The notes below the pieces were generated by a model. That model ran no database searches and was not told where the DNA came from. It saw only the letters and a program-made list of their open reading frames with translations. The position numbers and the translations under genes are program-made. A DNA stretch of 64,000 nt from Microbacteriaceae bacterium (GTDB lineage: Bacteria > Actinomycetota > Actinomycetes > Actinomycetales > Microbacteriaceae). This document shows positions 7,839 through 18,279 of this stretch, in pieces; position 1 is the first letter of the stretch; the number at the start of each line of letters is the position of its first letter. The stretch covers positions 1 to 64,000 of the forward strand of contig JAHEGG010000003.1 of assembly GCA_024639845.1 (NCBI GenBank), given 5' to 3'.

Positions 7839-10358
7839 TTATGCGCGTAACTCTGCGCCGTATTTGGCTTTCGCGGCTGCAACAGCGTTGTCACGAGCGG
7901 CGGTGGCTTCGACCTGGGTCAGTGTGCGATCGGCAGCCCTGAAACGAAGGGCAAATGTGAGCGACTTGGTGCCATCGGGGATGTTCGACCCGCGATAGTC
8001 GTCAACCAACCGGATATCTTCGAGAAGCTCACCCGATTCCTGCTTGATAAGCTGCAGCAGCTCGCCGGCAACGACTTCTTGAGAAACCAGAAGTGAAAGG
8101 TCTTGAGTGGCCGCGGGGAACGTGTAAATCGGGCTTGCCTGCAGCGCATCTGGCGCGACCGAATAGAGCTTTTCGAGGTTCAGCTCGAACGCCGCCACCC
8201 GACGAGGCAGATCTTGCGCCTTGGTCAAAGATGGGTCGAGTTCACCCGCGAATCCAATCGAAACGATGCGTCCCTGATCGGTCACCACGAGTTCTGCGGT
8301 GCGACCAGGATGGAATCCCTTGTGCTGACCCTGACGCACGGTTAGACGAGCGCCAAGCGATTCGACCACGGCGCGAGCCGCATGAATCGCATCACTGTAG
8401 TCATAGGAAACTGCCTTGGTTGCCACCTGTGCGTCGATTCGATCGCCCAAGAAGATCGCAGCCAAGTGCTTCGGCTGCTCGGGAATCGTGTCGAGCACCG
8501 CCTTCAACTGCTTTTCGTTAGGACGCACGTTGCCCACCGGAAGATCGGCAGTCTTGACGACCTTGTTCGCTGGGATAAACACGCTTCCCTCTTCGAACAG
8601 AGCCAGGTCGGTCAACCCGCGAGATAGGTTGCGGCGAGCCGCTTCGATCAAGCCCGGTAGCAGCGAAAGACGCAACTCTGGGGCATCCTCTTGAATCGGA
8701 TTGGCCAGACGCACGGCAAAGTCGGCGTCTCGGACAAACCAGCGATTCGCTTCGGTAGACAGGAACGGATAGTTCAAAACCTCGACAGCCGAAGTTCCAA
8801 CCAGCGCGTTCAAAGCATTGCGACGAAGCTTCTGACGCTTGGTCAGACCGCGTCCGGGTGGAGCGACCGGAAGTCGAGCGCCGATTCGTTCGTAACCGTT
8901 GATTCTGGCGACCTCTTCCACGAGGTCGGTCTTGTGACGAAGGTCTGGTCGCCAGGTAGGCGGGGTTACCTCCAGCACTCCATCCGCCATTTTTACCTGG
9001 CAGCCGATCGCTTCGAGCGTAGAGACGATTTCGAATTCGGTGTAGGCAACGCCGACCAACTGCTCGGCAAAATCAAGCGGCAAAGCAACCGGCTGAATCG
9101 GCACAACGTTGTTGACGTCTGCGCCGAAGCTGTCGCCCGCACCGAATGCGTGCACTTCGAGGAGTTGAACCACTCGAGCAATCGCATGGGCACCGATAGC
9201 CGTGTCGACTCCGCGCTCAAAGCGCTTTGACGCCTCACTCGGCAAACGGTGACGGCGAGCGCTACGCGCAATTGTGATCGGGTCGAAGTGAGCAGCTTCG
9301 ATCAAAACGTTCCTCGTGGTGTCGCTCACCTCGGTCGATTCGCCACCCATGACGCCGGCAAGTCCAATCGCACCGGATTCGTCTGTGATGAGCAGGTCTT
9401 CAACATGAAGCTTGCGCACCTGACCATCAAGAGTCTTGAGGGTTTCACCCGGGTTGGCGCGGCGCACGGTGATGCCACCGGTGAGTTTGTCCAGGTCATA
9501 CGCGTGCAGCGGCTGGCCTAGTTCGAGCATTACGTAGTTCGTGATGTCGACGATGAGCGAGATCGAGCGCATCCCCGCGAGTTTCAGGCGGCTCACCATC
9601 CACGGCGGCGTTGGTCGACTCGGATCGACGTTACGCACCGCTCTAACGGTGAAACGGTCACAGCCCGCCTTGCCACGAATCGGTGCGGCATCGTCGATGG
9701 TTACCGAATAGCCGTGTACTGCCTCAGGGTGAGCGTGACCGGCTGGGTCGCGGAACAGGGTGTTAGTGGCGTGGCTGTATTCGCGCGCGATACCACGGAT
9801 GCTGAAGCAATAGCCGCGGTCAGGGGTCACGTTGACCTCGGCGGCTTGGTCATCGAGACTCAGGAGTTCGAGAGCGTCGGTGCCGACCTTAGGGTCGAGA
9901 CCCATGCGTTGCAGCACGAGGATGCCCCCGTGATCATCATTGAGCGACAGCTCTCGACCGGAGGCCATCATGCCATCGGATACGTGTCCGTAGGTGCTTC
10001 TCGCTGCGATGACAAAGTTTCCGGGCAGCACGGCACCGGGCAGGCAAACTACGACCTTGTCGCCAACCTCGAAGTTGGAGGCACCGCAGACGATGCCGCG
10101 AACATCCGCACCACCGTCGGCCGCCGTCTTGCCAGCAGCCGCGACGCGAACCTGACACCAGCGGATGGTCTTGCCGTTGCTCTGAGGTTCGGCGACGTAT
10201 TCGAGAACTTCGCCGACCACGAGTGGCCCTTGAACGTCAAACTTGTGAACGCCTTCTTCTTCGAGACCGACTTTGACCAACTCGGCCATGACGCCTTCAG
10301 GCGTGGCATTTGGCCTGAGCGTGGCGGCTTCGGCGAGCCAAGACATTGGAACCTTCAT
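7839..10358 (-). CDS. pheT: phenylalanyl-tRNA synthetase beta subunit
   Basis: Beta subunit of the (alpha-beta)2 PheRS. The 839-residue protein has an N-terminal tRNA-binding (EMAP/OB) domain around 40-150, B3/B4 editing domains, the B5 domain, a synthetase-like core, and the C-terminal ferredoxin-fold anticodon-binding domain (last 95 residues, beginning near [14 protein letters not shown]). The length is normal. The start overlaps the pheS stop by one base, giving coupled equal expression of the subunits. Confidence 0.97.
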   Translation of the reverse strand: MKVPMSWLAEAATLRPNATPEGVMAELVKVGLEEEGVHKFDVQGPLVVGEVLEYVAEPQSNGKTIRWCQVRVAAAGKTAADGGADVRGIVCGASNFEVGDKVVVCLPGAVLPGNFVIAARSTYGHVSDGMMASGRELSLNDDHGGILVLQRMGLDPKVGTDALELLSLDDQAAEVNVTPDRGYCFSIRGIAREYSHATNTLFRDPAGHAHPEAVHGYSVTIDDAAPIRGKAGCDRFTVRAVRNVDPSRPTPPWMVSRLKLAGMRSISLIVDITNYVMLELGQPLHAYDLDKLTGGITVRRANPGETLKTLDGQVRKLHVEDLLITDESGAIGLAGVMGGESTEVSDTTRNVLIEAAHFDPITIARSARRHRLPSEASKRFERGVDTAIGAHAIARVVQLLEVHAFGAGDSFGADVNNVVPIQPVALPLDFAEQLVGVAYTEFEIVSTLEAIGCQVKMADGVLEVTPPTWRPDLRHKTDLVEEVARINGYERIGARLPVAPPGRGLTKRQKLRRNALNALVGTSAVEVLNYPFLSTEANRWFVRDADFAVRLANPIQEDAPELRLSLLPGLIEAARRNLSRGLTDLALFEEGSVFIPANKVVKTADLPVGNVRPNEKQLKAVLDTIPEQPKHLAAIFLGDRIDAQVATKAVSYDYSDAIHAARAVVESLGARLTVRQGQHKGFHPGRTAELVVTDQGRIVSIGFAGELDPSLTKAQDLPRRVAAFELNLEKLYSVAPDALQASPIYTFPAATQDLSLLVSQEVVAGELLQLIKQESGELLEDIRLVDDYRGSNIPDGTKSLTFALRFRAADRTLTQVEATAARDNAVAAAKAKYGAELRA

Positions 10359-11398
10359 CAGAGCACCACCCCGAACTGACGGCTGAACCGAATGTCTGCT
10401 TCGACCATGTCGTGCATGTCTAGAACACCATTACGGAACATCAGAGTGCGTTCGATACCCATTCCGAAAGCGAAACCCTGGTATTCCTCGGGGTCGATGC
10501 CGGCAGCGGCAAGAACGTTGGGGTTCACCATTCCGCAGCCACCCCATTCGACCCAGCGCGCACCGCCCTTGGCGTTTGGGTGCCAAACATCCAGCTCAGC
10601 CGATGGTTCGGTGAATGGAAAAAAGGATGGGCGAAGGCGGATTTTGGCCTCTGGACCGAACATCTGTCGAGCAAAGTGCTCGAGAGTGCCGCGCAAGTCA
10701 GCCATCGTGAGACCCTTGTCGACGGCTAACCCCTCGACCTGGTGAAAGACCGGGGTGTGGGTCGCGTCAAGTTCGTCTGTGCGGAAGACACGGCCCGGGC
10801 AAAGAACATAAACGGGCAGTTCACGCTCGAGGAGCGACCTCACCTGCACCGGAGAAGTGTGGGTGCGCAAAAGAAGGTGGGATTCGATCGGCTCAACGAA
10901 GAAGGTGTCTTGCATGGCACGTGCCGGGTGATCAGCATCGAAATTCAAGGCGTCGAAATTGAACCACTCGCTTTCGAGCTCCGGACCTTCTGCAATCTCC
11001 CAGCCCATTCCGATGAATATGTCGCTGATCTGGTCTTGCAAAAGTGAAAGTGGATGTCTCGCGCCAATGCGAGCTGGCGCTGGGGCTGCAGTTACATCTA
11101 CCGACTCCACTTCGAGCTGTTTTGCCTCTTCAAGCGCCTCGAGTTCGGCCTCTCGAGCCGAGAACGCTTGCTGAAGTTGAGCTCTAGCCTGGCCGATCAA
11201 GGCGCCCGCCGAAGCCTTCTGGTCGTGCGGGAGGTTCTTGAGTTGGGCGTTTAGCTTAGAGACCGCTGACTGCTCCCCCACCGTCGAAACCTTGCTGGCC
11301 CGTAGGCTTGCCAAATCGGATGCTGCGCTGATCGCGCTCACGGCATCCGCGACCGCCGCGGCGATCGTCTCGGGACTGATGGAAATGTTGTGAGACAT
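10358..11398 (-). CDS. pheS: phenylalanyl-tRNA synthetase alpha subunit
   Basis: Catalytic subunit of PheRS. The 346-residue protein has an N-terminal coiled coil (about 1-95), then class II motifs: motif 2 near FRTDELDATHTPVFHQVEG and motif 3 GFAFGMGIERTLM near the C-terminus. The start has no good ribosome site; TAGGCT lies 8 nt upstream of the ATG, so the mRNA may be leaderless or have a very short leader. pheS heads the pheS-pheT-argC-J-B-F-H-tyrS run. Confidence 0.97.
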   Translation of the reverse strand: MSHNISISPETIAAAVADAVSAISAASDLASLRASKVSTVGEQSAVSKLNAQLKNLPHDQKASAGALIGQARAQLQQAFSAREAELEALEEAKQLEVESVDVTAAPAPARIGARHPLSLLQDQISDIFIGMGWEIAEGPELESEWFNFDALNFDADHPARAMQDTFFVEPIESHLLLRTHTSPVQVRSLLERELPVYVLCPGRVFRTDELDATHTPVFHQVEGLAVDKGLTMADLRGTLEHFARQMFGPEAKIRLRPSFFPFTEPSAELDVWHPNAKGGARWVEWGGCGMVNPNVLAAAGIDPEEYQGFAFGMGIERTLMFRNGVLDMHDMVEADIRFSRQFGVVL

Positions 11399-11416
11399 AG
11401 GTTTTTAGCCTACCAA

Positions 11417-12211
11417 CTAGCCGTTCTGAGCGAAGGCAGTGCCATACAGGCAAATGCTCGCCGCGGTAGCCAAATTCAAGCTCTCGGCTGCGCCATAAAT
11501 CGGCACCGCCACGATTTTGTCGACTGCAGCCAATACCTCTGGTTCGAAACCCCAGGCCTCGTTGCCGAACACCCAGAGGGTTGGTCTAGCAAGCTCGGAT
11601 GCTGCGATGCTCGGAAGAGCCGCTCCGCTGCCATCGGCCGCGTAGACCTGAAGCCCGGCAGCCTTGGCCGATGCGATGGTTTCTAAGACGTCCACACCCA
11701 CGACAACCGGAAGGTGAAACAGCGAACCCGTGGTGGAACGCACAACCTTCGGATTGTAGACATCCACGCTGTTGTCACTGAGCAAAACTGCGTCTGCGCC
11801 TGCGGCATCGGCTGCACGAAGAACCGTTCCGGCATTGCCAGGATCGCGAATGTTGGCAAGCAATGCAAGGAGGCGAGGCTGTTCCTCTAGAACGTCGTCG
11901 AGCGTTACGTCGAGTTGCTGGCAAATCGCCAAAACGCCCTGAGGAGACTGAGTGTCGACCATGGCTTTGAGCACCAGGTCATTGACCAGCGTGACCTCGA
12001 CCCGAGCGGCCTTCGCGCGCGCGAAAATGTCGGGGTTGGCTTCAACCGATGCTTCGGTTGCATAGATCTCTTGGATCAGTTTGGGACGGTCGAGCGCTTC
12101 TTTTAGGCCTTGAAGCCCTTCAAGCAGAAAGAGCCCGGTCTCAGACCGGGCATCTTTCTTGTTCAGCTTTGCGACCCCGCGAACTCGGTTCGCTTTGGGA
12201 TCAATCAGCAT
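11417..12211 (-). CDS. SpoU-family RNA 2'-O-methyltransferase
   Basis: A 264-residue SPOUT-class methyltransferase using AdoMet. The N-terminal substrate-binding domain spans about 1-105. The three SpoU motifs follow: NIRDPGNAGTVLRAADAAG (motif 1), LWVFGNEAWG (motif 2) and VPIYGAAESLNLATAASI (motif 3), which form the trefoil knot. It starts 2 bp after rplT. A TrmH/SpoU gene downstream of L20 is common in Actinobacteria and is usually annotated as a 23S rRNA methyltransferase, but the target nucleotide cannot be read from sequence. Confidence 0.92.
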   Translation of the reverse strand: MLIDPKANRVRGVAKLNKKDARSETGLFLLEGLQGLKEALDRPKLIQEIYATEASVEANPDIFARAKAARVEVTLVNDLVLKAMVDTQSPQGVLAICQQLDVTLDDVLEEQPRLLALLANIRDPGNAGTVLRAADAAGADAVLLSDNSVDVYNPKVVRSTTGSLFHLPVVVGVDVLETIASAKAAGLQVYAADGSGAALPSIAASELARPTLWVFGNEAWGFEPEVLAAVDKIVAVPIYGAAESLNLATAASICLYGTAFAQNG

Positions 12212-12212
12212 G

Positions 12213-12593
12213 CTAGGCCTTTGGAGCCGAGGTGTCTGCTGGAAGTGCTGCCTTTGCGGTAGCCACGAGGCTTGCGAAGGTGTTTGGCTCGTTCACAGCT
12301 AGCTCGGCCAGGATGCGGCGGTCAACCTCAACGCCAGCCAGGTTGAGACCCTGAATGAAACGGTTGTAAGTGATGCCGTTGGCACGGGCTGCTGCGTTGA
12401 TGCGCTGAATCCAGAGGCGACGGAAGTCGCCCTTGCGGGCACGACGGTCGTTGTATGCGTAGACCAGCGAGTGAAGCATCTGCTGCTTCGCCATGCGGTA
12501 AAGACGCGAGCGCTGGCCACGGTATCCCTGGGCGCGTTCGAGGACTGTGCGGCGCTTCTTGTGCGAGTTGACCGCGTTTTTTACTCTTGCCAT
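12213..12593 (-). CDS. rplT: 50S ribosomal protein L20
   Basis: Binds 23S rRNA early in large-subunit assembly. The 126-residue protein has the conserved start [15 protein letters not shown] and the core [11 protein letters not shown]. Its C-terminal tail ([11 protein letters not shown]) is slightly longer than usual. Start: ATG after AGGAG. Member of the infC-rpmI-rplT operon. Confidence 0.98.
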   Translation of the reverse strand: MARVKNAVNSHKKRRTVLERAQGYRGQRSRLYRMAKQQMLHSLVYAYNDRRARKGDFRRLWIQRINAAARANGITYNRFIQGLNLAGVEVDRRILAELAVNEPNTFASLVATAKAALPADTSAPKA

Positions 12594-12615
12594 TTCTTAC
12601 TCCTAAAGTCTTTCT

Positions 12616-12810
12616 TTACTTGCCGAGCTGGGTCTTGATGGTCTTGAAGTCGGCAGCCGAAACGACCTGGTCCTGGTTTAGGCGACGGGTGCGACGGCTC
12701 GACTTGTGCTCGAGGTTGTGACGCATGTTGATCTGCTGCTTCATCAACTTGCCGCTACCGGTGAAACGGAAACGCTTCTTCGCTCCGGAATGAGTCTTCT
12801 GCTTTGGCAT
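12616..12810 (-). CDS. rpmI: 50S ribosomal protein L35
   Basis: Small basic 64-residue ribosomal protein with [14 protein letters not shown] at the N-terminus and the usual RR-rich C-terminal part. Start: ATG after GAAGGAG. It is second in the infC-rpmI-rplT operon, with gaps of 12 and 22 bp to its neighbours. Confidence 0.98.
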   Translation of the reverse strand: MPKQKTHSGAKKRFRFTGSGKLMKQQINMRHNLEHKSSRRTRRLNQDQVVSAADFKTIKTQLGK

Positions 12811-12822
12811 TACTTTCTCCTT

Positions 12823-13425
12823 CTATTCGGCAGCTTCCGCTGCCCCTTCTGCCTCTGGCTTTGCTGCGGCGGCTGCCTTGTCGGCGGCTCGCTTCGCATC
12901 AGCCTTGGCCTCAGCCTTGTTTTTTAGCGGACCGATAACCATGACCATGTTTCGACCATCGATCGACGGGGTCGACTCGATGGAACCAAATTCGGTCACT
13001 TCTTCGGCAAGCTTCTGAAGCAGCTTGATGCCCATCTCTGGGCGCGACTGCTCGCGACCGCGGAACACCACGATCACCTTGACCTTGTCACCGGCCTTCA
13101 AGAAGCGTTCGATTTGTCCGCGCTTGGTGCCGTAATCGTGGGAATCAATCTTGAGCCCGAATCGAACCGTCTTGAGAACCGTGTTTACTTGGTTCTTTCT
13201 AGCTTCGCGAACCTTCTGGGCTGCTTCGTATTTGAATTTCCCGAAGTCCATAAGCTTCGCAACCGGTGGTTTCGACATTGGCGCTACTTCGACTAGGTCA
13301 AGATCTGCTTCTTGAGCCATACGTAGTGCGTCTTCGATTCGAACTACACCGATTTGCTCACCGTTTGGTCCGACAAGTCGAACTTCCGGCACGCGAATGC
13401 GGTCGTTGATGCGTGGATCGCTGAT
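12823..13425 (-). CDS. infC: translation initiation factor IF-3, probable AUC start
   Basis: IF-3 keeps ribosomal subunits apart and checks the start codon. From [16 protein letters not shown] onward the protein matches the actinobacterial family: N-domain to about residue 75, linker, C-domain, and a low-complexity Ala/Lys tail (last 35 residues). The ORF track begins at GTG 13455 and adds [10 protein letters not shown], but a strong ribosome site AGAGGAG lies inside that extension. The next in-frame codon at proper spacing is ATC at 13425, giving a 200-residue protein. Rare infC start codons are the basis of IF-3 autoregulation in E. coli (AUU). The rest of the gene is certain; the start is inferred. 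Confidence 0.93.
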   Translation of the reverse strand: MSDPRINDRIRVPEVRLVGPNGEQIGVVRIEDALRMAQEADLDLVEVAPMSKPPVAKLMDFGKFKYEAAQKVREARKNQVNTVLKTVRFGLKIDSHDYGTKRGQIERFLKAGDKVKVIVVFRGREQSRPEMGIKLLQKLAEEVTEFGSIESTPSIDGRNMVMVIGPLKNKAEAKADAKRAADKAAAAAKPEAEGAAEAAE

Positions 13426-13618
13426 TGCTGCTCCTCTGACGTGACAAACGGCCACGCCTCAGTAAAACTGGAGCGCACAGAAACGAAAGTTTCCAAGCTT
13501 TACCCGGCCATCTTTTGAAGCGATGAACGCGGGTGGGAAATGAATCCACTTCTGACCGAGTTGTCCTCGGAGCCATCCGCTAGCCTAGCAGATAGACACC
13601 CAAAAGGAGAACCCCCAA

Positions 13619-13975
13619 TTGTCAGAATCTCAAGAATCGTTTTCGTTCACCGACGTGAGCGGGCAGATCCGTGACATTGCCGAGGTTCCAGCGGTTGAAA
13701 TCATTAACACGACCGCGGTGCACCTAATGAGTGCCGCAGCGGTTCAGGTGGGGCTTGGCGACGATGGCCATCCAGCCGATCTCGACGAAGCCCGCAAGCT
13801 CATCACCGCTCTTGCCGGACTTGTTACGGCGGCGGCACCAGAGGTTGGCGACCACCACGCGCGTCCACTTCGAGACGGGTTACGTGCTCTTCAGTTGGCG
13901 TTTCGCGAAGCATCCGTGATCAAGGATGCACCAGGAGCGGGACCTGGCGAGAAGTACACCGGTCCGGTCAACTAG
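13619..13975 (+). CDS. DUF1844 family protein
   Basis: A 118-residue acidic cytosolic protein of the DUF1844 family, conserved next to infC in Actinobacteria; its function is not known. The core NTTAVHLMSAAAVQVGL and DLDEARKLITAL are the recognisable parts. It starts with TTG preceded by AAAAGGAGA; no ATG is available without losing the conserved N-terminus. It is divergent from infC, and its last 8 bp overlap the end of the SseB-like gene on the other strand. Confidence 0.88.
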   Translation: MSESQESFSFTDVSGQIRDIAEVPAVEIINTTAVHLMSAAAVQVGLGDDGHPADLDEARKLITALAGLVTAAAPEVGDHHARPLRDGLRALQLAFREASVIKDAPGAGPGEKYTGPVN

Positions 13976-14747
13976 TCAGTTTGACCCGAAGCGAATCAAC
14001 GTATTCTGCAATGTCGTGGCTCGCCGCCAGCGACTTGGCTAAACCCTGAAGTACCCGATCGAGTTCGTCGCGATCTAGACCGCCGACCAACCTCAGTTCC
14101 AGCTGTACCTCGGCAGCGGCCAACACCGACTGCGGGTCGATGTCGCGCAGTTCGAATCCGAGAATCTCGGGGCTGCCTGAAGTCGCCTCGGCAAAAGCCG
14201 CGTGCACACGCTCATCCTTGGTCGGATGAAGCCACGGCAAACCCTGTGCGACGGCAGCAATAGCGGGACGTCGCAAGACGAACTCGGTCTGACTTCCGGG
14301 GTCGAGAATCATTCTTGTGTTCTGCTCTTGCGCTGCGGCGAGCGCAGCCTTGACGGCATCAACTGGCACTGGACGGGCAGAGGGGTTCCAAGCCTTCATC
14401 GAGTCGACCGAACTAAAGACCGGGAGTCCGTCTTGCTGGTCTGGCGTCTCGACAGTGACGATCGAAAGTTCGGCACTCTTGTCGACGGTGTGGCCGTGGG
14501 CCCCAACCTCGGACTCCCCCAGGTTTGCGAGCAGCGGAACCAACAGGCGAGCCGCTCTAACTGCGTCAACAACATTCTCGACGGAACCAGTGCCCGCTCG
14601 TAGCTTGTCGATAGCGTCGATCAGCGCTGGGTCGGCCGAGCCATCGTCGCCGGCAAAGTTGTTCGGTTCGAACGCCCGACCTTCCCAGGGAACGCCGGCC
14701 GAATCGGATAGCGGATTCTGGTTATACAGGTGGTCGTGCTCGCCCAT
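13968..14747 (-). CDS. SseB-family protein
   Basis: A 259-residue soluble protein with an SseB N-terminal-type domain (about 55-170, including GLPVFSSVDSMKAWNP) and a second alpha/beta domain that ends in a region resembling an enhanced-serine-sensitivity protein. The function is unknown. It lies downstream of priA with an 11-bp gap, the usual actinobacterial position, and is probably cotranscribed with the his genes. No membrane segment or signal peptide. Confidence 0.82.
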   Translation of the reverse strand: MGEHDHLYNQNPLSDSAGVPWEGRAFEPNNFAGDDGSADPALIDAIDKLRAGTGSVENVVDAVRAARLLVPLLANLGESEVGAHGHTVDKSAELSIVTVETPDQQDGLPVFSSVDSMKAWNPSARPVPVDAVKAALAAAQEQNTRMILDPGSQTEFVLRRPAIAAVAQGLPWLHPTKDERVHAAFAEATSGSPEILGFELRDIDPQSVLAAAEVQLELRLVGGLDRDELDRVLQGLAKSLAASHDIAEYVDSLRVKLTS

Positions 14748-14758
14748 TGGTCTCTGGC

Positions 14759-15493
14759 CTAGCGTCGATTCGCAATTTCGAGCGCTTGCTCGAGCGAGAA
14801 CTTGCCTGCATAAAGAGATTTGCCGAGGATTGCGCCCTCGAGCCCTAGGCCAACCAACTCGCGCAGGTCAGTGATGTCTTGAAGCGATGAGATGCCACCA
14901 GACGCAACGACCGGCTTTTCGGTGCGAGCCATGACCTCACGTAGTAGCTCGATGTTCGGGCCCTTTAGCGTGCCGTCTTTGGTGACATCGGTGACCACGT
15001 AGCGCGCGCAGCCATCGGCCTCGAGACGAGCAAGAACCTCGAACAGGTCGCCGCCCTCTTTGGTCCAGCCTCGTGCAGCCAAGGTCGTGCCACGCACATC
15101 TAGGCCCACGGCCACCGCGTCACCGAAACGAGCGATGACCTTGCTTGTCCATTCGGGATCTTCGAGTGCGGCAGTGCCAAGATTCACTCGTGTGGCACCT
15201 GCCTCGAGTGCTGCCTCTAGCGAGGCGTCATCGCGAATGCCTCCAGAAAGTTCGATTTTTACCGAGGATGCTGCGCTCACGACTTCGCGAATAATCGCGC
15301 GGTTTTCGCCGCGACCGAAGGCTGCGTCAAGATCGACGAGGTGGATCCATTCGGCACCAGCATCGATCCACTGCATGGCCGCTTCAACGGGGTCACCGTA
15401 ATCGGTTTCGCTGCCGGCCTCACCCTGAGTCAGGCGAACAGCCTTGCCGGCAGCAACATCCACTGCCGGTAGCAGTTCGAGGTATTCGTACAT
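14759..15493 (-). CDS. priA: phosphoribosyl isomerase A (HisA, probably HisA/TrpF bifunctional)
   Basis: Isomerises ProFAR in histidine synthesis. The actinobacterial PriA type also isomerises PRA in tryptophan synthesis. The 244-residue TIM barrel has catalytic Asp in LPAVDV, the second Asp in VTDVTKDGT, and the PriA-type segments [14 protein letters not shown] and [12 protein letters not shown], whose Arg-Gly-Trp loop corresponds to the loop that switches between substrates in M. tuberculosis PriA. Start: ATG after AGGAG. Whether trpF is absent from the genome cannot be seen here. Confidence 0.93.
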   Translation of the reverse strand: MYEYLELLPAVDVAAGKAVRLTQGEAGSETDYGDPVEAAMQWIDAGAEWIHLVDLDAAFGRGENRAIIREVVSAASSVKIELSGGIRDDASLEAALEAGATRVNLGTAALEDPEWTSKVIARFGDAVAVGLDVRGTTLAARGWTKEGGDLFEVLARLEADGCARYVVTDVTKDGTLKGPNIELLREVMARTEKPVVASGGISSLQDITDLRELVGLGLEGAILGKSLYAGKFSLEQALEIANRR

Positions 15494-15500
15494 AGTTCTC

Positions 15501-16133
15501 CTAAAGGGTCGAAACCCAGTTGGTCAAGAGTCGGATTCCGGCAGGTCCAGATTTTTCGGGGTGAAACTGGGTTGCCGAGAGTGCACCAGCTTCGAAAGCC
15601 GCGACGAACTTTTGGTCGTAGTCAGACCACGTCACCTTTGGCGGAATGAATGCGCCCACTGCTTCAAGCTTCCATTCGGTCACTCCGTATGAGTGCACAA
15701 AATAAAAGCGTTCGTTCTCTATGCCCTCGAAAAGCTTGGAGCCGTCAGCCGCATCGACCGTGTTCCAGCCGATGTGTGGCAGCTTCGGTGAGGCGAGCTT
15801 TTCAACCACTCCTGGAACCTGCCCGAGCCCGGGTGTTTCGAGACCGTGCTCGACACCTAGTTCAAAAAGCACTTGCATGCCCACGCAAATGCCAAGCACC
15901 GGCCTTGCGGCCGCAAGCCGCTGATCGATTAGCCGCGCGCCGCCGATCGAGTTGAGTTGATCCATAACGGCACCAAAAGCGCCAACGCCGGGAACGACAA
16001 GTCCATCAGCGGCGGCCACCTTTTTTGGATCGGCGGTGAGTTCAACATCCGCGCCGGTGGCAGCGAGTGCCTTCAGTGCCGAGTGAACATTGCCGCTGCC
16101 ATAGTCCAAGACGACTACGCGGCTAGCTGTCAC
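15501..16133 (-). CDS. hisH: imidazole glycerol phosphate synthase, glutaminase subunit
   Basis: Releases ammonia from glutamine and passes it to HisF. The 210-residue class I glutaminase has the nucleophile Cys83 in LGICVGMQ and the His/Glu pair in QFHPEKSG. It starts with GTG overlapping the hisB stop (GTGA). Its partner hisF is not in this window; after priA the operon continues with the SseB-like gene instead. Confidence 0.96.
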   Translation of the reverse strand: MTASRVVVLDYGSGNVHSALKALAATGADVELTADPKKVAAADGLVVPGVGAFGAVMDQLNSIGGARLIDQRLAAARPVLGICVGMQVLFELGVEHGLETPGLGQVPGVVEKLASPKLPHIGWNTVDAADGSKLFEGIENERFYFVHSYGVTEWKLEAVGAFIPPKVTWSDYDQKFVAAFEAGALSATQFHPEKSGPAGIRLLTNWVSTL

Positions 16134-16729
16134 AGAGCACCCTTGGTTGAAGGGATTCCCTGCACTCGCGAGTCGAGTTCTACGGCCTTGCGGAACGCAC
16201 GAGCAAAAGCCTTGAATTCGGTCTCGGCTATGTGGTGCGGGTCGCGCCCGTCTAGAACGGTGACGTGAACGGTGAGTCCGCCATTAAGCGAAATCGCTTC
16301 AAAAACGTGACGTACCAGCGAGCCGGTGAAGTGTCCACCAATCAGGTGGTATTCGAAACCCGCAGGTTCACCGGTGTGAACTAGGTATGGACGCCCGGAG
16401 ACATCGACAACGGCACGAACCAGAGCATCGTCTAGAGGAACGGTGGCGTCGCCATAGCGAGAGATGCCCGACTTGTCGCCAAGAGCCTGCTTGATTGCCT
16501 GCCCAAGAACAATGGCCGTGTCTTCGACTGTGTGGTGGGCGTCGATGTGTGTGTCGCCGGAGGCTTTGATGTTCAGGTCGACCAGCGAGTGCTTTGCAAA
16601 GGCGGTGAGCAGGTGGTCAAAAAATGGTACGGAAGTGTCAATCGACGATTTTCCGGTGCCATCCAGGTTGATGGTCAAGTCGATCGACGACTCGGAAGTT
16701 TTGCGTTGAAGCGAAACCGACCTGCTCAT
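16130..16729 (-). CDS. hisB: imidazoleglycerol-phosphate dehydratase
   Basis: Mn-dependent dehydration step in histidine synthesis. This is the monofunctional type, 199 residues. It shows the paired metal-binding motifs DAHHTVEDT and, later, DPHHIAE. The ORF track starts at TTG 16771, but ATG 16729 has the ribosome site GCGAAAGG at proper spacing, and [11 protein letters not shown] fits the family, so the shorter start is used. Overlaps hisH by 4 bp. Confidence 0.95.
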   Translation of the reverse strand: MSRSVSLQRKTSESSIDLTINLDGTGKSSIDTSVPFFDHLLTAFAKHSLVDLNIKASGDTHIDAHHTVEDTAIVLGQAIKQALGDKSGISRYGDATVPLDDALVRAVVDVSGRPYLVHTGEPAGFEYHLIGGHFTGSLVRHVFEAISLNGGLTVHVTVLDGRDPHHIAETEFKAFARAFRKAVELDSRVQGIPSTKGAL

Positions 16730-16773
16730 GGAATTACCTTTCGCAAAAAGCGACATTGGGGATGCCAACAAGT

Positions 16774-17853
16774 CTAGTTGTGAATGACTTCTCTTAGGGC
16801 ATCCAAAAATGCGGTCGTCTCGGATGCTGTGCCAGCAGTCACACGCAGTGTGCCATCGATCCCCACGTTTCGCACGAGCACTCCTCGATCGAGAAGCTTC
16901 TGCCAGGTTTGGGCAGGGTCGGCCAAGCCCCCGAAGAGTACAAAGTTTGAATCGCTGCGGAACGGGTCAAGTCCCATAGCCGCCAATTCAATGACTAGTC
17001 GGTCACGCTGTTCACGGATGTCGGCCACAGCGGCCAGCATGACCTGCGAGTGATCGAGTGCCGCCTCGGCAGCGCCCTGGGTAAATGCGCTCAGGTGATA
17101 CGGCAATCTGACCAATCTCAAAGCATCGACCACGGCAGCGTCGGCCGCAAGGTAACCAACTCTGGCTCCGGCGAATGCGAAGGCCTTGGACATGGTGCGA
17201 GAGACAAGAAGTCGCGGGCGACCAGGTAGCAGCGAGATTGCACTCTGCGCACCGTCCGTCGCGAACTCGGCGTATGCCTCGTCGACTACGACGATGCCAT
17301 CGGTCGCGGCATAGACAGCTTCGATCACCTCGAGCCCCAGCGGAGTGCCGGTTGGGTTGTTCGGGGAACACAACAAAACGATGTTCGGCACGTGGAGTTT
17401 GACCTGGGCGGCAGCGAATTCGGGGGTAAGTTCATAGCGGTCAAGTCGACCGGCTCGAACATATTCGGTTTCGGTGCCCTGCGCGATGATCGAATACATC
17501 GAATAAGTCGGCTCGAAACCGAGGGCTTTTCGATTCGGCCCGCCGAACGCCTGAAAGATTTGCTGAATCACTTCGTTTGATCCATTGGCCGCCCAGATTT
17601 GTTCGGGCACGAGACCGAAGCCCAGGTAGTTCGCGAGCCGCTGGCGTAGCTGCATGAATTCGCGGTCTGGATAACGGTTTACTTGTTCGACCGCCTCGGC
17701 AATGCGGGCGATGATGTCTGCCTTGACTTCGGCAGGAAGAGGGTGAGTGTTTTCGTTGACATTCAGCGCAACCGGAACGTGTATCTGCGGCGCACCGTAT
17801 GGTTGGCGGCCCTTGAGCGAATCACGTAGCGGAAGGTCTGAAAGATTGGTCAC
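16774..17853 (-). CDS. hisC: histidinol-phosphate aminotransferase
   Basis: PLP-dependent transamination of imidazole-acetol phosphate. The 359-residue class II aminotransferase shows NENTHPLP near residue 33, [10 protein letters not shown], and the PLP-lysine region [18 protein letters not shown]. It begins with GTG. No ribosome site precedes it; TAATCT lies 6 nt upstream, which suggests a leaderless mRNA. First gene of hisC-B-H-priA-SseB in this window; hisD, which often precedes it, is absent. Confidence 0.95.
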   Translation of the reverse strand: MTNLSDLPLRDSLKGRQPYGAPQIHVPVALNVNENTHPLPAEVKADIIARIAEAVEQVNRYPDREFMQLRQRLANYLGFGLVPEQIWAANGSNEVIQQIFQAFGGPNRKALGFEPTYSMYSIIAQGTETEYVRAGRLDRYELTPEFAAAQVKLHVPNIVLLCSPNNPTGTPLGLEVIEAVYAATDGIVVVDEAYAEFATDGAQSAISLLPGRPRLLVSRTMSKAFAFAGARVGYLAADAAVVDALRLVRLPYHLSAFTQGAAEAALDHSQVMLAAVADIREQRDRLVIELAAMGLDPFRSDSNFVLFGGLADPAQTWQKLLDRGVLVRNVGIDGTLRVTAGTASETTAFLDALREVIHN

Positions 17854-17859
17854 CAGACA

Positions 17860-17865
17860 AGATTA
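17860..17865 (-). promoter_or_regulatory. -10 hexamer for leaderless hisC
   Basis: The minus strand reads TAATCT with 6 nt to the GTG start, so transcription is expected to begin at the start codon. No good -35 box is visible (TTCGGT at an 18-bp spacer is the best). Confidence 0.5.
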
Positions 17866-17902
17866 CCGCCCGTGCCTGCTTGAACCGAAGCCACAGAACG
17901 AC

Positions 17903-18247
17903 CTAGTGCTTTGGGAGGGCGAGTTGCTGGCCCGGCTGAAGCGCTGTGTCATCCAGGGCATTGAGTTCTACGATTGCGGCTATCCAGTCGCGCTGATCTT
18001 GACCCTGAGCAAAAGTGCCTGCTAGCGACCAAAGGGTGTCTCCGCTGTGCACCGTGATGTATTCGAAGGTGACGTTGGCAACCTGGTTGCTCGCCTGCGC
18101 CTGGCCGGTAGCCGCAAAGCCTGCGATCGTGCCGCCCAGAGCGAGCGCCAGCACCAGACCGACAGCCATGCGACGGCGGCGATAAACGGCCTGGGTCGGA
18201 ACTGCCTTGGTGATCGACTTTGGGGCTACGATCTGCTGTGCATTCAT
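17903..18247 (-). CDS. LysM-domain membrane protein, candidate SOS cell-division suppressor
   Basis: A 114-residue protein: a basic cytoplasmic start with YRRRR, one transmembrane helix (about 27-49), then an extracytoplasmic LysM peptidoglycan-binding domain (about 60-112, YITVHSGDTLWSLAG to LQPGQQLALP). The ORF track begins far upstream; ATG 18247 follows AAGGAG and is the clear start. It is divergent from lexA across a region with SOS boxes. That arrangement and architecture match B. subtilis YneA, C. glutamicum DivS and M. tuberculosis Rv2719c, small LysM or membrane proteins that hold back division during DNA damage. The role here is inferred from these. Confidence 0.85.
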   Translation of the reverse strand: MNAQQIVAPKSITKAVPTQAVYRRRRMAVGLVLALALGGTIAGFAATGQAQASNQVANVTFEYITVHSGDTLWSLAGTFAQGQDQRDWIAAIVELNALDDTALQPGQQLALPKH

Positions 18248-18279
18248 GTTGGTGCTCCTTGGATCTTCGAAATTCTGTT

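Noticed and set aside
9714-10379. 221-codon ORF antisense to pheT
   Set aside because: It lies wholly within a certain pheT gene on the opposite strand and arises from codon bias at high-GC third positions; no ribosome site or family match.
12211-12823. L20 autoregulation site or riboswitch in the infC operon
   Set aside because: Gaps are 2, 22 and 12 bp, too short for a structured leader; the infC upstream region (13426-13618) showed no known leader motif.
16730-16771. TTG start of hisB in the ORF track
   Set aside because: ATG 16729 has a better ribosome site and fits the family N-terminus.
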